Below are positions 52,065 to 60,591 of a DNA stretch of 64,000 nt, piece by piece; the first letter of the stretch is position 1, and every line of letters starts with the position of its first letter. The stretch is from Actinomycetes bacterium (GTDB lineage: Bacteria; Actinomycetota; Actinomycetes; Propionibacteriales; Propionibacteriaceae): assembly GCA_023460935.1 (NCBI GenBank), contig JAEWOI010000026.1, positions 1 through 64,000 on the forward strand, in the 5' to 3' direction. The position numbers and the translations under genes are program-made. Under the pieces are notes generated by a model, which was not told where the DNA came from, ran no database searches, and worked only from the letters and a program-made list of their open reading frames with translations.

Positions 52065-52787
52065 ATGACGACGAAGGTGAACAAGTCGGTGGTTGTGGAC
52101 GTGCCGCTGGCCACTGTGTACAACCAGTGGACCCAGTTCGAGGAGTTCCCACACTTCATGAACGGCGTGGAGCAGGTGACCCAGCTGGCCGACGACCGGC
52201 TGGAGTGGGTGGCCGAGATCGTCGGGGTGCGCCGGCAGTGGATCGCGAAGATCCTCGAGCAGGTGCCCGACCAGAAGGTGGCCTGGGCTGCGGTGGAGGG
52301 TGCCACCAATGCCGGACAGGTGACCTTCGAGCCGGTCGGCCCCGACCAGACCAGGGTGAACCTCAGCCTCGAGTACGAGCCGCAGGGCATGCTCGAGCAC
52401 CTGGGCGACAAGCTGCACATCATCGAGTCGCAGGCCGAGGGGGACCTGGAGCGGTTCAAGCAGTTCATCGAGTCCGAGGGCTACGAGACCGGGGCCTGGC
52501 GCGGCTCGATCAAGCCCGGCGCCACATACCGCAGCCCGGGCGTCGAGGACGCGGCCTCCTCCTACGGCGATTCCGGCAAGGTGGGTGACGCCGCAGCCCG
52601 CGAGGCCGGTTTCCGCGACCCGGCCGCCGGTGCGGGTGCAGCTGGCGGCCTCACCGGCACCACGACGTTCGGGACCGAGCCGCTGGCGGGCGACCGCGGG
52701 CGCAACGCCACCGACGCCGCCAGCGGGTTCGGTGACCCGGCCTCCGACGAGCCCGGAGTGATCCGCCGCGACAGCGACCAGCGCTGA
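52065..52787 (+). CDS. SRPBCC-family (START-like) protein with low-complexity tail
   Basis: A 240-residue protein. Residues 1-145 have the polyketide-cyclase/START fold with a hydrophobic ligand cavity: NKSVVVDVPLATVYNQWTQF, EEFPHFMNGV and RRQWIAKILEQVPDQKVAW. The last 90 residues are Gly/Ala/Asp-rich and disordered. Related genes are common near stress loci in actinobacteria, with unknown ligand. ATG 52065 follows GCGAAGGAG. It is divergent from the TspO gene. Confidence 0.85.
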   Translation: MTTKVNKSVVVDVPLATVYNQWTQFEEFPHFMNGVEQVTQLADDRLEWVAEIVGVRRQWIAKILEQVPDQKVAWAAVEGATNAGQVTFEPVGPDQTRVNLSLEYEPQGMLEHLGDKLHIIESQAEGDLERFKQFIESEGYETGAWRGSIKPGATYRSPGVEDAASSYGDSGKVGDAAAREAGFRDPAAGAGAAGGLTGTTTFGTEPLAGDRGRNATDAASGFGDPASDEPGVIRRDSDQR

Positions 52788-52796
52788 CCGCCACGC

Positions 52797-52923
52797 GGGG
52801 ACGGTTCCGGGTTCGTTTCACCGGAGCCGTCCCCGAGGCTCGTCCGCACAGTCTGGCGCGCCGGGGACGGTTCCTTTCGCGCCACGCGCAGTCTGGCGCG
52901 CCGGGGACGGTTCCTTTCGCGCC
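52797..52923. repeat. intergenic GGAACCGTCCCC cluster
   Basis: GGGGACGGTTCC occurs at 52797-52808, 52863-52874 and 52903-52914, and a variant GGAGCCGTCCCC at 52823-52834. The last two copies lie in a 40-bp direct repeat containing AGTCTGGCGCGCCGGGG and TTCCTTTCGCGCCAC. These are the inverse of units found inside the membrane protein gene at 38.5 kb. Confidence 0.88.
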
Positions 52924-53011
52924 ACCGGGGCCGTCCGGAGCGTCCGGCCAGCATTGAGCCATCCGCCCGCTGGGTAAGGACCACAGGGAACCGGGACGGG
53001 GGGGAGACGAA

Positions 53012-54037
53012 GTGCGGATCGGCCTGATAGCACCGCCTTGGCTGCCGGTGCCACCGCCGGCCTACGGCGGCACGGAGATGGTGGTGGACCTGCTGGCCCG
53101 GGGCCTGAGCGCCGCCGGCCACGAGGTGCTCCTCGCCGCAGCGGCCGACAGCGAGTGCCCGGTGCCGCTGGTGGCGGGTACCGCGCCGTCCGATCCGGAC
53201 GGCACCAACGAGGCCACCTCGCTCGCCGCCCACGTCGTCACCGCCTACGCTGCGCTGGGCGAGGTCGACCTGATCCATGACCACACTCCGCTCGGTCCGC
53301 TCTACGCCGGGCGTCCGACCGGGGTGCCGGTTGTCGTCACCAACCACAACCAGTTCACCCCGGAGGCCCGGACGGTGTTCGGCGCTGCGGCCGCCAACAC
53401 TGCCGTGGTCGCGATCTCCCACGACCACGCCAGGCGGGCAGCCGGCGTGCCGATCACCCGGGTGATCCACCACGGCCTGGACGCAGCCAGGGTGCCCGTC
53501 GGGCGTGGCGGGGGAGGCTACGCGGTGTTCCTCGGGCGGATCGACCCCACCAAGGGTGTGGCCGAGGCGTTGCGGATAGCCCGGGCCGCCGGGGTCCCGC
53601 TGCGAATCGCGGCGAAGCTGCGGGACCAGGGCGAGCGGGACTACTTCGACGCCGAGGTCCGGCCGCTGCTGACCAGCGAGCACGAGTACCTGGGTGAGGT
53701 CGTGGACGAGGCGAAGTACGAACTCCTCGGCGGCGCACTGGCGCTGCTGAACCCGCTGCAGTGGGCCGAGCCGTTCGGGCTGGTGATGATCGAAGCCCTG
53801 GCCGCGGGTACGCCCGTGGTGGGAACCCCTTGGGGTTCGGCGCCGGAGATCGTCCGGCACGGCGTGACCGGCTTCCTCGCCGAGCCCGGAGAACTGGTCG
53901 ACCTGCTGCCGGCCGCAGCGACACTGGACCGCCGCGAGTGCCGCGCCGACGCGGAGAGCCGCTTCAGCGCCGACCGCATGGTGGCCGACCACCTCGAGCT
54001 CTACCAGGAAATGGTCGCGGGGCGGGCCCGAGCCTGA
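53012..54037 (+). CDS. family-4 glycosyltransferase
   Basis: A 341-residue GT-B glycosyltransferase. The N-terminal glycine-rich loop is PPAYGGTEMVVDLLARGLSA, and the linker region HDHTPLGPLYAG follows. The donor-binding domain has FLGRIDPTKGVAEALRIARA, LGEVVDEAKYELLGGALALL and WAEPFGLVMIEALAAGTPVV (E-x7-E motif). It transfers a sugar from a nucleotide donor to an unknown acceptor. GTG 53012 follows GGGGGGAGACGA. It is a single gene, bounded by the repeat cluster and a small conserved gene. Confidence 0.9.
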   Translation: MRIGLIAPPWLPVPPPAYGGTEMVVDLLARGLSAAGHEVLLAAAADSECPVPLVAGTAPSDPDGTNEATSLAAHVVTAYAALGEVDLIHDHTPLGPLYAGRPTGVPVVVTNHNQFTPEARTVFGAAAANTAVVAISHDHARRAAGVPITRVIHHGLDAARVPVGRGGGGYAVFLGRIDPTKGVAEALRIARAAGVPLRIAAKLRDQGERDYFDAEVRPLLTSEHEYLGEVVDEAKYELLGGALALLNPLQWAEPFGLVMIEALAAGTPVVGTPWGSAPEIVRHGVTGFLAEPGELVDLLPAAATLDRRECRADAESRFSADRMVADHLELYQEMVAGRARA

Positions 54038-54101
54038 CCGAGCCGTGGCTGGGGACCGAGGGAACGGGTCGCTGCGCAGCCTCCGGCCTTAGCATGAGGT
54101 C

Positions 54102-54356
54102 ATGGACGAACCGAGCGACCGTGTCGTCGAACTGACGGGCCAGGCCTCAGCCCTGCGCCTGCGCGCCATCGAAGCGAACGAGCGGTTGGTGGCCGAGTTC
54201 CAGGAGATCTGGCGCGAACTCAACCAACTGGCGGCCCACCGGCCGGAGGCGCGGAAGGTCTGCGACCACATCGCGGCCGACATCGCCCGGCTGGAGAAAC
54301 TCGACCTGGCCTTCGACACCGAACGGCTGGACGAGGCCAAGCGGTCGCGCCAGTAG
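54102..54356 (+). CDS. small alpha-helical protein
   Basis: An 84-residue, mostly helical, charged protein (VVELTGQASALRLRAIEANE, IAADIARLEKLDLAFDTERL) that I do not recognise; it could form a coiled coil. TAGCAT (54090-54095) ends six bases before ATG 54102 with no ribosome site, pointing to a leaderless message. It converges on the next gene with one base between the stops. Confidence 0.65.
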   Translation: MDEPSDRVVELTGQASALRLRAIEANERLVAEFQEIWRELNQLAAHRPEARKVCDHIAADIARLEKLDLAFDTERLDEAKRSRQ

Positions 54357-54357
54357 T

Positions 54358-55275
54358 TCAGCGGCCGGGCGTCGGCAGGCGGTCCCGTGCCTTCCTGACC
54401 CGGCGGGCGGAGCGGCCTTCCGCTTCGGCGGCTGCGGCCAGGTCGGCTTCGGCCGCCAGCAGTTCGTCCCTGGCCTCGGCAAGCTCCGCGGCGAGCGCTT
54501 CCACCCGCAGCCCCGCAGCGTCCACCCGCGCCGCAGCCTCCTGACGCCGGGCGGTGGCACCGGCGAGCTCGGCGTTCGCTGCGTCCAGCTCGCGCCGGGC
54601 GCGCTGCACCTCGGCACGGTCGGGCGCCGCTGCGGCGGACCGACCCCTGGCCGGCTTCTTCGGCTCTTGCGGCTTCGACTCCTGAGCCCTGGCCGGCCTG
54701 TCCCGTTTGGCCCGTTCGTCCGGCTTGGCCGAGGCCTCATCCGGTTCTGCGGGGGCCGTCGCGGGCCCGGCTGGCGGGGCGGGGAAGGCCAGCTCGCCGA
54801 AGCCGCTGTAGGTGCGTGGGCCGTCCAGCCGTCCCTTCACGGTCTCCGCTGACACGACCGGATCGGCCAGCACGCTGGCGAGCGTCGCTCGCACCTCGTC
54901 CAGCCCGCCGGGGGTGGCGGCGACGCCGAGGCGGGCCAGGTGGGCGCTGAGGTCACGCACGACCCTGCCGACCAGCGGGTTCCGTTGCGCAGCGAGTTCC
55001 CGCAGGGCGGCGAAGTCGCCGGTCGCCTGGGCCTGCCGGAGCTGCTCGCCCAGTTCCACGAGCTCACGCAACGACAACAGCCCCGAACGGGCGGCGGTGT
55101 TGAGGTACCAGGCGCCGACCGTCGGCCTGCGCAACGCCTTGATGGCGTTGGCGAGTTGGCGGTCACCAGCGGTCCGGGTCTGCTTGGCCAGTTCGTCGCG
55201 CCGGGCCACGAACTCCCCCGGTGGCGCGGCGTACAACTCGTCGGTCAGTGCTTCCAGCCCCGGCTCGCCGCTCAC
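54358..55275 (-). CDS. conserved helical protein with coiled-coil C-terminus
   Basis: A 305-residue protein of unknown function. The N-terminal 160 residues follow a conserved actinobacterial pattern (EFVARRDELAKQTRTAGDRQ, IKALRRPTVGAWYLNTAARS, RNPLVGRVVRD). A Pro/Ala/Lys linker (about 170-220) leads to a long coiled coil (ELDAANAELAGATARRQEAA, LAEARDELLAAEADLAAAAE). GTG 55275 fits the family start; an ATG at 55311 adds only residues without similarity. No catalytic motif seen. Confidence 0.78.
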   Translation of the reverse strand: MSGEPGLEALTDELYAAPPGEFVARRDELAKQTRTAGDRQLANAIKALRRPTVGAWYLNTAARSGLLSLRELVELGEQLRQAQATGDFAALRELAAQRNPLVGRVVRDLSAHLARLGVAATPGGLDEVRATLASVLADPVVSAETVKGRLDGPRTYSGFGELAFPAPPAGPATAPAEPDEASAKPDERAKRDRPARAQESKPQEPKKPARGRSAAAAPDRAEVQRARRELDAANAELAGATARRQEAAARVDAAGLRVEALAAELAEARDELLAAEADLAAAAEAEGRSARRVRKARDRLPTPGR

Positions 55276-55382
55276 CCGACCATGATGCCCGCGCCCGGTA
55301 CACCCGCGCATCGGCCGGGTTCCGGGCTTGCCCCTGGCCGCGGGATGCCCGAGGGTGGAGGCAGACCGAAGAAGGAGTCCGG

Positions 55383-56273
55383 ATGCAGCGGATAGTGCCC
55401 AGCCTCTGGTTCGACCACGTGGCGGCGGAGGCAGCGGAGTTCTACACCACGGTGTTCTCCTACTCTCGGGTGACCCACACCCAGCACTACCCGCTCGATG
55501 GGCTGCCGGACTGGCAGGCCGAGTACGCGGGGCAGGTGCTCACCGTCGAGTTCGAGATCGGCGCCTACCGGCTCGTTGCGATCAACGCCGGCGCCGAGTT
55601 CCGGATCAACCCGTCGGTCTCGTTCCTGCTGAACTTCGATCCCGCGGTGAACGCTGCCGCGCGGGAGCACCTGAACGAGCTGTGGGGGCGGCTTTCCGAG
55701 GGCGGACGGGAACTGATGCCGCTGGCCGAGTACCCCTTCAGCCGGCACTACGGCTGGCTGGTCGACCGCTACGGCGTGAGCTGGCAGCTGGCGCTGAGCG
55801 ACCCGGGCGCCGAGCCCCGGCCCTTCGTCGTCCCCAGCCTGCTGTTCGGGGACGTGGCCCAGAACCGCGCCGGTGAGGCGATCGACTTCTACACCTCGCT
55901 GTTCGAGGGCCGCACGGGCACGCTCGCGCCCTACCCGGAGGCGACCGGGCCGGCCCGGGCCGGCAGCCTGCAGTTCGGCGAGTTCGAGGTGCTGGGCCAG
56001 TGGTTCGCAGCGATGGACTCCGGGGTGGAGCAGGACTTCACCTTCAACCCGGGGGTGTCGCTGATCCTGGAGTGTGCCGACCAGGCGGAGCTCGACCGGT
56101 ACTGGGAGCAGCTCAGCGCCGTTCGCGAGGCCGAACAGTGCGGCTGGTGCGTCGACCGGTTCGGGCTGAGCTGGCAGGTGGTGCCGGCCCACCTGGCAGA
56201 ACTGCTGGCCGCGCCGGGTGCTTACGCCAGGCTGCTGGAGATGAAGAAGATCGACATCGCAGCGCTGGGCTGA
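55383..56273 (+). CDS. tandem VOC-fold protein (PhnB/3-demethylubiquinone-type)
   Basis: A 296-residue protein with two vicinal-oxygen-chelate modules: IVPSLWFDHVAAEAAEFYTT with YGWLVDRYGVSWQLAL, then VVPSLLFGDVAQNRAGEAID with CGWCVDRFGLSWQVVP. Both modules carry the FxxxAxEAxxFY pattern and the terminal DRFGxSWQ. Such proteins are glyoxalase-like and of mostly unknown function. ATG 55383 follows GAAGGAG. Single gene. Confidence 0.87.
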   Translation: MQRIVPSLWFDHVAAEAAEFYTTVFSYSRVTHTQHYPLDGLPDWQAEYAGQVLTVEFEIGAYRLVAINAGAEFRINPSVSFLLNFDPAVNAAAREHLNELWGRLSEGGRELMPLAEYPFSRHYGWLVDRYGVSWQLALSDPGAEPRPFVVPSLLFGDVAQNRAGEAIDFYTSLFEGRTGTLAPYPEATGPARAGSLQFGEFEVLGQWFAAMDSGVEQDFTFNPGVSLILECADQAELDRYWEQLSAVREAEQCGWCVDRFGLSWQVVPAHLAELLAAPGAYARLLEMKKIDIAALG

Positions 56274-56291
56274 ACCCGCCGAAGGTGCGGT

Positions 56292-56888
56292 TCACCGCGC
56301 CGTGCGGGCCTGCCACTCCTCGGCGAGGATCGCGTACTGCAACGAGTCGAGCCACTCCCCGGAGCGGTGCAGGGAATCGCGGACCGCGTGCTGCTCCAGG
56401 CGCATGCCCAGCCGCTCCATCAGCCGCTGGGAAGCGGTATTGGCCAGGAAGCAGATCGCGATCACCCGGCGGACCCCCAGGTTGGCGAAGCACTCCTCGA
56501 TCAGGGCTGCGGCGGCCTCGGTGGCGAAGCCGTGGCCGCTGTGGGCGGGGTCCAGCACCCAGCCGAGCTCCGCCTGCCTGCTGCGCAACCGGTCCGGCGC
56601 TTCGGTCTGGGCCCAGGCGTCCTCGATGCGCAGCATGAAGTCGCCGATGATTCGGCCGTCGAACTCGACGATCACCGAGTCGGCGAGCCGGCGCGGATCG
56701 GTGAAGACCAGTCGGTAGTCGTCGAGGTCGGAGTGCAGCGAGGTGATCCACTCCCCGACCTCGGGGAGCCGGCGGTAGGACCAGGTCGCGTCCGCGTCCT
56801 GTGGCGTGGCCGGCCGCAGGGTCAGCCGCTCGGTGCGCAACCGGCGGGGCAGGCTCGGCTGGGGTGCTTCTTGGCTGGCGCTCGACAC
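56292..56888 (-). CDS. GNAT N-acetyltransferase, RimJ/RimL type
   Basis: A 198-residue acetyltransferase. LRTERLTLRPATPQDADATW is the RimJ/L start, ELGWVLDPAHSGHGFATEAA contains the acetyl-CoA loop (HSGHGFATEA), and RRVIAICFLANTASQRLMER is the C-terminal motif. It may acetylate a protein N-terminus or a small amine. GTG 56888 was chosen; an upstream start at 56951 adds Arg-rich sequence. Confidence 0.87.
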   Translation of the reverse strand: MSSASQEAPQPSLPRRLRTERLTLRPATPQDADATWSYRRLPEVGEWITSLHSDLDDYRLVFTDPRRLADSVIVEFDGRIIGDFMLRIEDAWAQTEAPDRLRSRQAELGWVLDPAHSGHGFATEAAAALIEECFANLGVRRVIAICFLANTASQRLMERLGMRLEQHAVRDSLHRSGEWLDSLQYAILAEEWQARTAR

Positions 56889-56916
56889 GCGACCAGTGTG
56901 GCGCACACCGCGGCGA

Positions 56917-57435
56917 TCAGCCCGGCGGCGCGGGCTGTTCGCCGCCGCCACGGTCGCGGAGGTCCGCTGCGCCCACTTCCCGCCAGCGCAAGGCCTTGTA
57001 CCGGGCGCACAGCCGCTCCACTTCGGGTGCCAGTTCCGCGCGCAGGGTCATCAGGCTGGTGATGTACCCGGACGGGTCGTCCTCGGTCTGGTTCAGATAG
57101 CGCAGGCAGGCGACGTGCATGCGGTCGAGCTCGTCGAACGCGTCGGAGTGGGACGAGAGCTCGTCGGAAGTGAGGGCGATCCGGTTTCGGGTGGCGAGGA
57201 TAGACTTCGTCGAGCGCCGCTCGTTCTCCTGGGCTGCCTCGTCGAAGACGCCCTGCACCTGGCCCGCGCGGAGCGCGCGGCTGCGGTAGAGGCGGTCGAT
57301 CAGTGCCTGGAGCAGGCGCAGGTCGTTCTGCACCTCGCTGTGCCGGATGACGAGGAACGAGGTGAACAGGGCCAGGCCCGCGCCGATGAACGTTCCGATC
57401 ACATTGGACGCGACGCTCTCCCAGAACGCGTTCAT
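56917..57435 (-). CDS. small membrane-anchored protein
   Basis: A 172-residue protein with one N-terminal helix (residues about 8-30, SNVIGTFIGAGLALFTSFLV) and a cytoplasmic helical domain (LRLLQALIDRLYRSRALRAG, DEAAQENERRSTKSILATRN). Not recognised beyond that layout. TAGCCT lies six bases before ATG 57435 on the minus strand, implying a leaderless mRNA. It follows the STAND gene, after the G-rich repeats. Confidence 0.7.
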   Translation of the reverse strand: MNAFWESVASNVIGTFIGAGLALFTSFLVIRHSEVQNDLRLLQALIDRLYRSRALRAGQVQGVFDEAAQENERRSTKSILATRNRIALTSDELSSHSDAFDELDRMHVACLRYLNQTEDDPSGYITSLMTLRAELAPEVERLCARYKALRWREVGAADLRDRGGGEQPAPPG

Positions 57436-57499
57436 GTGCTGAGGCTATTGGCGACGAAGCCGCGGCGACAGCCGGCGGCCCTTCGAGACGCTCGCTTCG

Positions 57500-57586
57500 C
57501 TCGCTCCTCAGGGGGGCGGTGGGGTGGGGGGTCGCTCGCTCCTGAGGGGGCGGTGGGTGGGGGGCTCGCTCCTGAGGGGGCGGTGG
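57500..57586. repeat. CTCGCTCCT / G-rich tandem repeat
   Basis: CTCGCTCCT begins at 57500, 57535 and 57565, each followed by CAGGGGGG or GAGGGGGCGGTGG and a run of Gs. The block opens with CTTCGAGACGCTCGCTTCG, a common actinobacterial intergenic repeat. It lies in the 164-bp gap after the STAND gene and may act in termination or form G-rich structures. Confidence 0.8.
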
Positions 57587-57599
57587 CAACGCGTCGGGG

Positions 57600-60353
57600 T
57601 CAGGAGGCCAGGACGGCCTCGGGTTCGGCGGTGTCCCGGGGGTCCGGACGGGTGGCGAGGGCGACGGCCTCCTGCACGGTCAACTCCCGGCCGGCGGCCT
57701 CAGCGGCCTCGAAGCCCGCGGGGTCGAGCTGGCGCACCGTGTCGAGGTAGCGCTCGTGGAAGATGAAGGCGGCGACCTCGTAGAACCCGAGCCGCTGGCG
57801 CAGCGCCGCGGCGGCTCCGGCCAGCAGACCGGCCAGCCGCACCTCCCTGCGGGCGGCGGCGATGGCTGACAGCCCTTCCAACCCATCCGCCACGCCGCCC
57901 TCCAGGCCGAGGCTTGCCGAGAGCTGCACGCTCGACTCGAAGGTTTGTTCCGCCTCGTCCAGGTCACCGGCGAACAACTGCTCGCGCCCGATGTGGTGGT
58001 CGGTGATCAGGGTGGCGAGGGTGTCCGAGTGTTCCCTCGCCACCTGCCCGGCGCGCAGGTAGCACTCGGCGGCGCGGTCCTCGGCGAGGGTGAGCGACTC
58101 CAGCCGGCCAAGCCCCACCAGCGCCAGCGCCGAGCCCCAGGAGTCCCCGATGCCCTCGAACAGCTCGACGGCGTGGGTGAACCCGGCGCGGCAGGCCGCT
58201 ACGTCCGCTCCGGGCAGTGAGATCCGCGTGAACGCGGAGCAGGCTGTGGCCAGCGCCTCGCCGCCGACGTTGCCGGCGTTGGCGAACCGGCGCCCGCACT
58301 CGTCGAAGACGGTTGCGAGCTCCTTCGACGGGGCACGCCACATGTCGACCCAGCCGATAAAGAAGTCGGCCACGGCGAGCGTGTGCTCGCTGGCCGCACC
58401 ACGCTGCTGGGCGAGGAGTTCCTCCATCCACACCCGCACCTGCCCGAAGTAGGCGCCGAACCACCAGAACACCAGCAGCGACCACGCCAGGTCAGCTGCC
58501 TGGTCCGGCCGGCCGAGGCCGATGCTGTACTGCACGGCCAGACGCAGGTTCGCCAGTTCGAGCTGGAGGCGGCCAGCCGTCTCGACCTGCCCGGGGCTGC
58601 GCATCATCGGCCCCGACTGGGCGGCTAGCCCGGTGAAGTGCGTGGCGTGCGCCGCCCGCATCCGGTCGAGTTCGCCGCGCTGCGCGAGCAGGTCCTCGGC
58701 GTACTGGCGCACGGTACCCGGCATCTCGTACGCGCCGGACTGGCCCTGCTGGCGCAGCAGCGAGTTGTCGATCAACGCCGCCAGTCCCTCCAGCTCGCGT
58801 CCGGCCCAGGGGCGGTCCACCCCCACCGCCTCCACCGCGTCGTAGCTGAAGCCCGGCGCGAACACCGAGAGGTCTGCCAGCAGGTCACGGTGCTCGGGCG
58901 CCAGCAGGTGGCAGCTCCACTCGATCGTGGCCTGCAACGTCCGCTGCCGCGCGGGAGCGTCCCGCGCAGCCGAGGCCAGCAGCGCGAGCGGGCGGTCCAA
59001 CCGCGCGAGGATCGCCTGTGGCGTCAGCGCCCGCACCCGTGCCGCGGCCAGTTCGATGGCCAGCGGCGACCCCTCCAGCTGGCGGCAGATGCCGACCACC
59101 GCGGCGACGTTCTCCTCGTCCAGTTCGAACCCGCCCTGCACGGCGCGGGCGCGCTCGACGAACAGCTGGACGGCCTCGCTCTGCACGGCCTGGGCCAGCA
59201 GGCGGCGGCGCTGGCGGATGTCGATCGGGGTCACCGACGGCTGCGCCCCCCTTCCGGACGGCCGGCCCGGGTGTCGTCCCGGCGGCTCGGCCAGAGCTTC
59301 CTGCGGCGGGAGGCTCGCGAGCGGGCCGAGGGAGAGGCCGCCGAGTTCGTAGACGACCTCGCCGCGGATCCGCAGGACGGCCCGGCTCGTCACCAGGAAC
59401 TGCGCGTCCGGCGCGTCGGCGTACAGCCGGACCAGCTCGGGAGCTGCCTCCACCAGCTGCTCGAAGTTGTCCAGCACGATCAGCACCTGGCGCTGGGCCA
59501 GCGCCAGCGGCAACCGGTCCTCGATCGAGGCCTCGCCGCTTTCGCCGATCCCGAGCGCCTGGGCGATCGCCGGCAGCAGCAGCTTCGGGTCGACGATGTT
59601 CTCCAGGTGGACGAACGCGACGCCGTCGGCGAACCGCGAACCGATCCGCAGCGCCACCTCGATCGCCAGCCGGCTCTTGCCGATGCCACCGGTGCCGACC
59701 ACCGTGACCACCCGGGCCCGCCTGGCGTCCAGCAACCCGATCACTTCCTCGATCTCGGTGGTGCGGCCGACGATCGGGGTGTACGGGGGCGGCACCTGCT
59801 CGTACACCGGGCTGGCCTCCGGAGCCAGCGCCGCGGGCGTCGACGGCAGTTCGGCTCCAGCCTGGAACCGCTCGGCGAGCAGCGTCGCCAGGTCACGCAC
59901 CAGGTGGTCGCGCAGTTCCTCCTCGGTCTCGAAGGTCACGTAGCTGGCGGTGTCGTCGCGCTGGATCTGCCGGATCAGCTCGGCGAGCCGCTCCTCCCGC
60001 GCGGTGCTGGCCTTGAGGTAGATCAGCTTCGGCATGCGCGGGTCGGCCAGGCGGTACTCGTCCTCCAGCCCCGAGATCGTCTCCCCCGGAGCTATCCAGC
60101 CGTACCGCTCCCAGTAGATCCCGACGAACACGTCGCTCTGCTCGAGGTACGACCGGTAGAGCTTGCGCGGTGGGTGCGGCCGGGCGCCGAGCTCGAACAT
60201 CACCGGTGCCAGGTGGAGTTGCTCGATCGCCACCCTGGCGGCGCGACGTTCAGCCGCCAGCTCGCCGAGGGTGGAGGAGACGAAGACCCGCAGCAGCTGG
60301 TCGGGCGTGCGGATTGCTGGTCCGCCGGGGGCCGGCTGAGCCATGGCAGCCAT
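57600..60353 (-). CDS. STAND protein: DUF4062 - NB-ARC ATPase - TPR-like
   Basis: A 917-residue signal-transduction ATPase. Residues 20-150 form a DUF4062 domain (RVFVSSTLGELAAERRAARV, YRSYLEQSDVFVGIYWERYG). An NB-ARC/AP-ATPase follows at about 205-560, with P-loop VGTGGIGKSRLA, Walker B VLIVLDNFEQLV, sensor LVTSRAVLRIRGE and the GxP-type LEGSPLAIELAAARV. The rest is helical TPR-like repeats, as in AfsR/LuxR-type STAND regulators. There is no SARP or LuxR DNA-binding domain, so it is not an ordinary transcription factor. DUF4062 is TIR-like and occurs in predicted defence STANDs. A Pro/Arg/Gly insert (about 355-378) interrupts the NB-ARC. ATG 60353 is the first start in frame. Confidence 0.85.
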   Translation of the reverse strand: MAAMAQPAPGGPAIRTPDQLLRVFVSSTLGELAAERRAARVAIEQLHLAPVMFELGARPHPPRKLYRSYLEQSDVFVGIYWERYGWIAPGETISGLEDEYRLADPRMPKLIYLKASTAREERLAELIRQIQRDDTASYVTFETEEELRDHLVRDLATLLAERFQAGAELPSTPAALAPEASPVYEQVPPPYTPIVGRTTEIEEVIGLLDARRARVVTVVGTGGIGKSRLAIEVALRIGSRFADGVAFVHLENIVDPKLLLPAIAQALGIGESGEASIEDRLPLALAQRQVLIVLDNFEQLVEAAPELVRLYADAPDAQFLVTSRAVLRIRGEVVYELGGLSLGPLASLPPQEALAEPPGRHPGRPSGRGAQPSVTPIDIRQRRRLLAQAVQSEAVQLFVERARAVQGGFELDEENVAAVVGICRQLEGSPLAIELAAARVRALTPQAILARLDRPLALLASAARDAPARQRTLQATIEWSCHLLAPEHRDLLADLSVFAPGFSYDAVEAVGVDRPWAGRELEGLAALIDNSLLRQQGQSGAYEMPGTVRQYAEDLLAQRGELDRMRAAHATHFTGLAAQSGPMMRSPGQVETAGRLQLELANLRLAVQYSIGLGRPDQAADLAWSLLVFWWFGAYFGQVRVWMEELLAQQRGAASEHTLAVADFFIGWVDMWRAPSKELATVFDECGRRFANAGNVGGEALATACSAFTRISLPGADVAACRAGFTHAVELFEGIGDSWGSALALVGLGRLESLTLAEDRAAECYLRAGQVAREHSDTLATLITDHHIGREQLFAGDLDEAEQTFESSVQLSASLGLEGGVADGLEGLSAIAAARREVRLAGLLAGAAAALRQRLGFYEVAAFIFHERYLDTVRQLDPAGFEAAEAAGRELTVQEAVALATRPDPRDTAEPEAVLAS

Positions 60354-60591
60354 TCTGGAACGCGTCCGCAGCGCCGTCGAGGTGCTTGCGACTCAGCACT
60401 ATGGCCACCGCTGCGCGCCGGCGAACGGGGTTGCGCACTCGAGGTGGTGCGGCTGCTGGAAGGGGCCTGGGGCATGGCGATCGGTAGTTGTTGGGTATCG
60501 GTCCTAGCCAGCGGGCCTGCTACCTTTCGGAGCCACAGGCTGGGCGTCACGCCGGGCGCCCCGCTGGATAGCGCAGCGGTTGGGGGGAACC

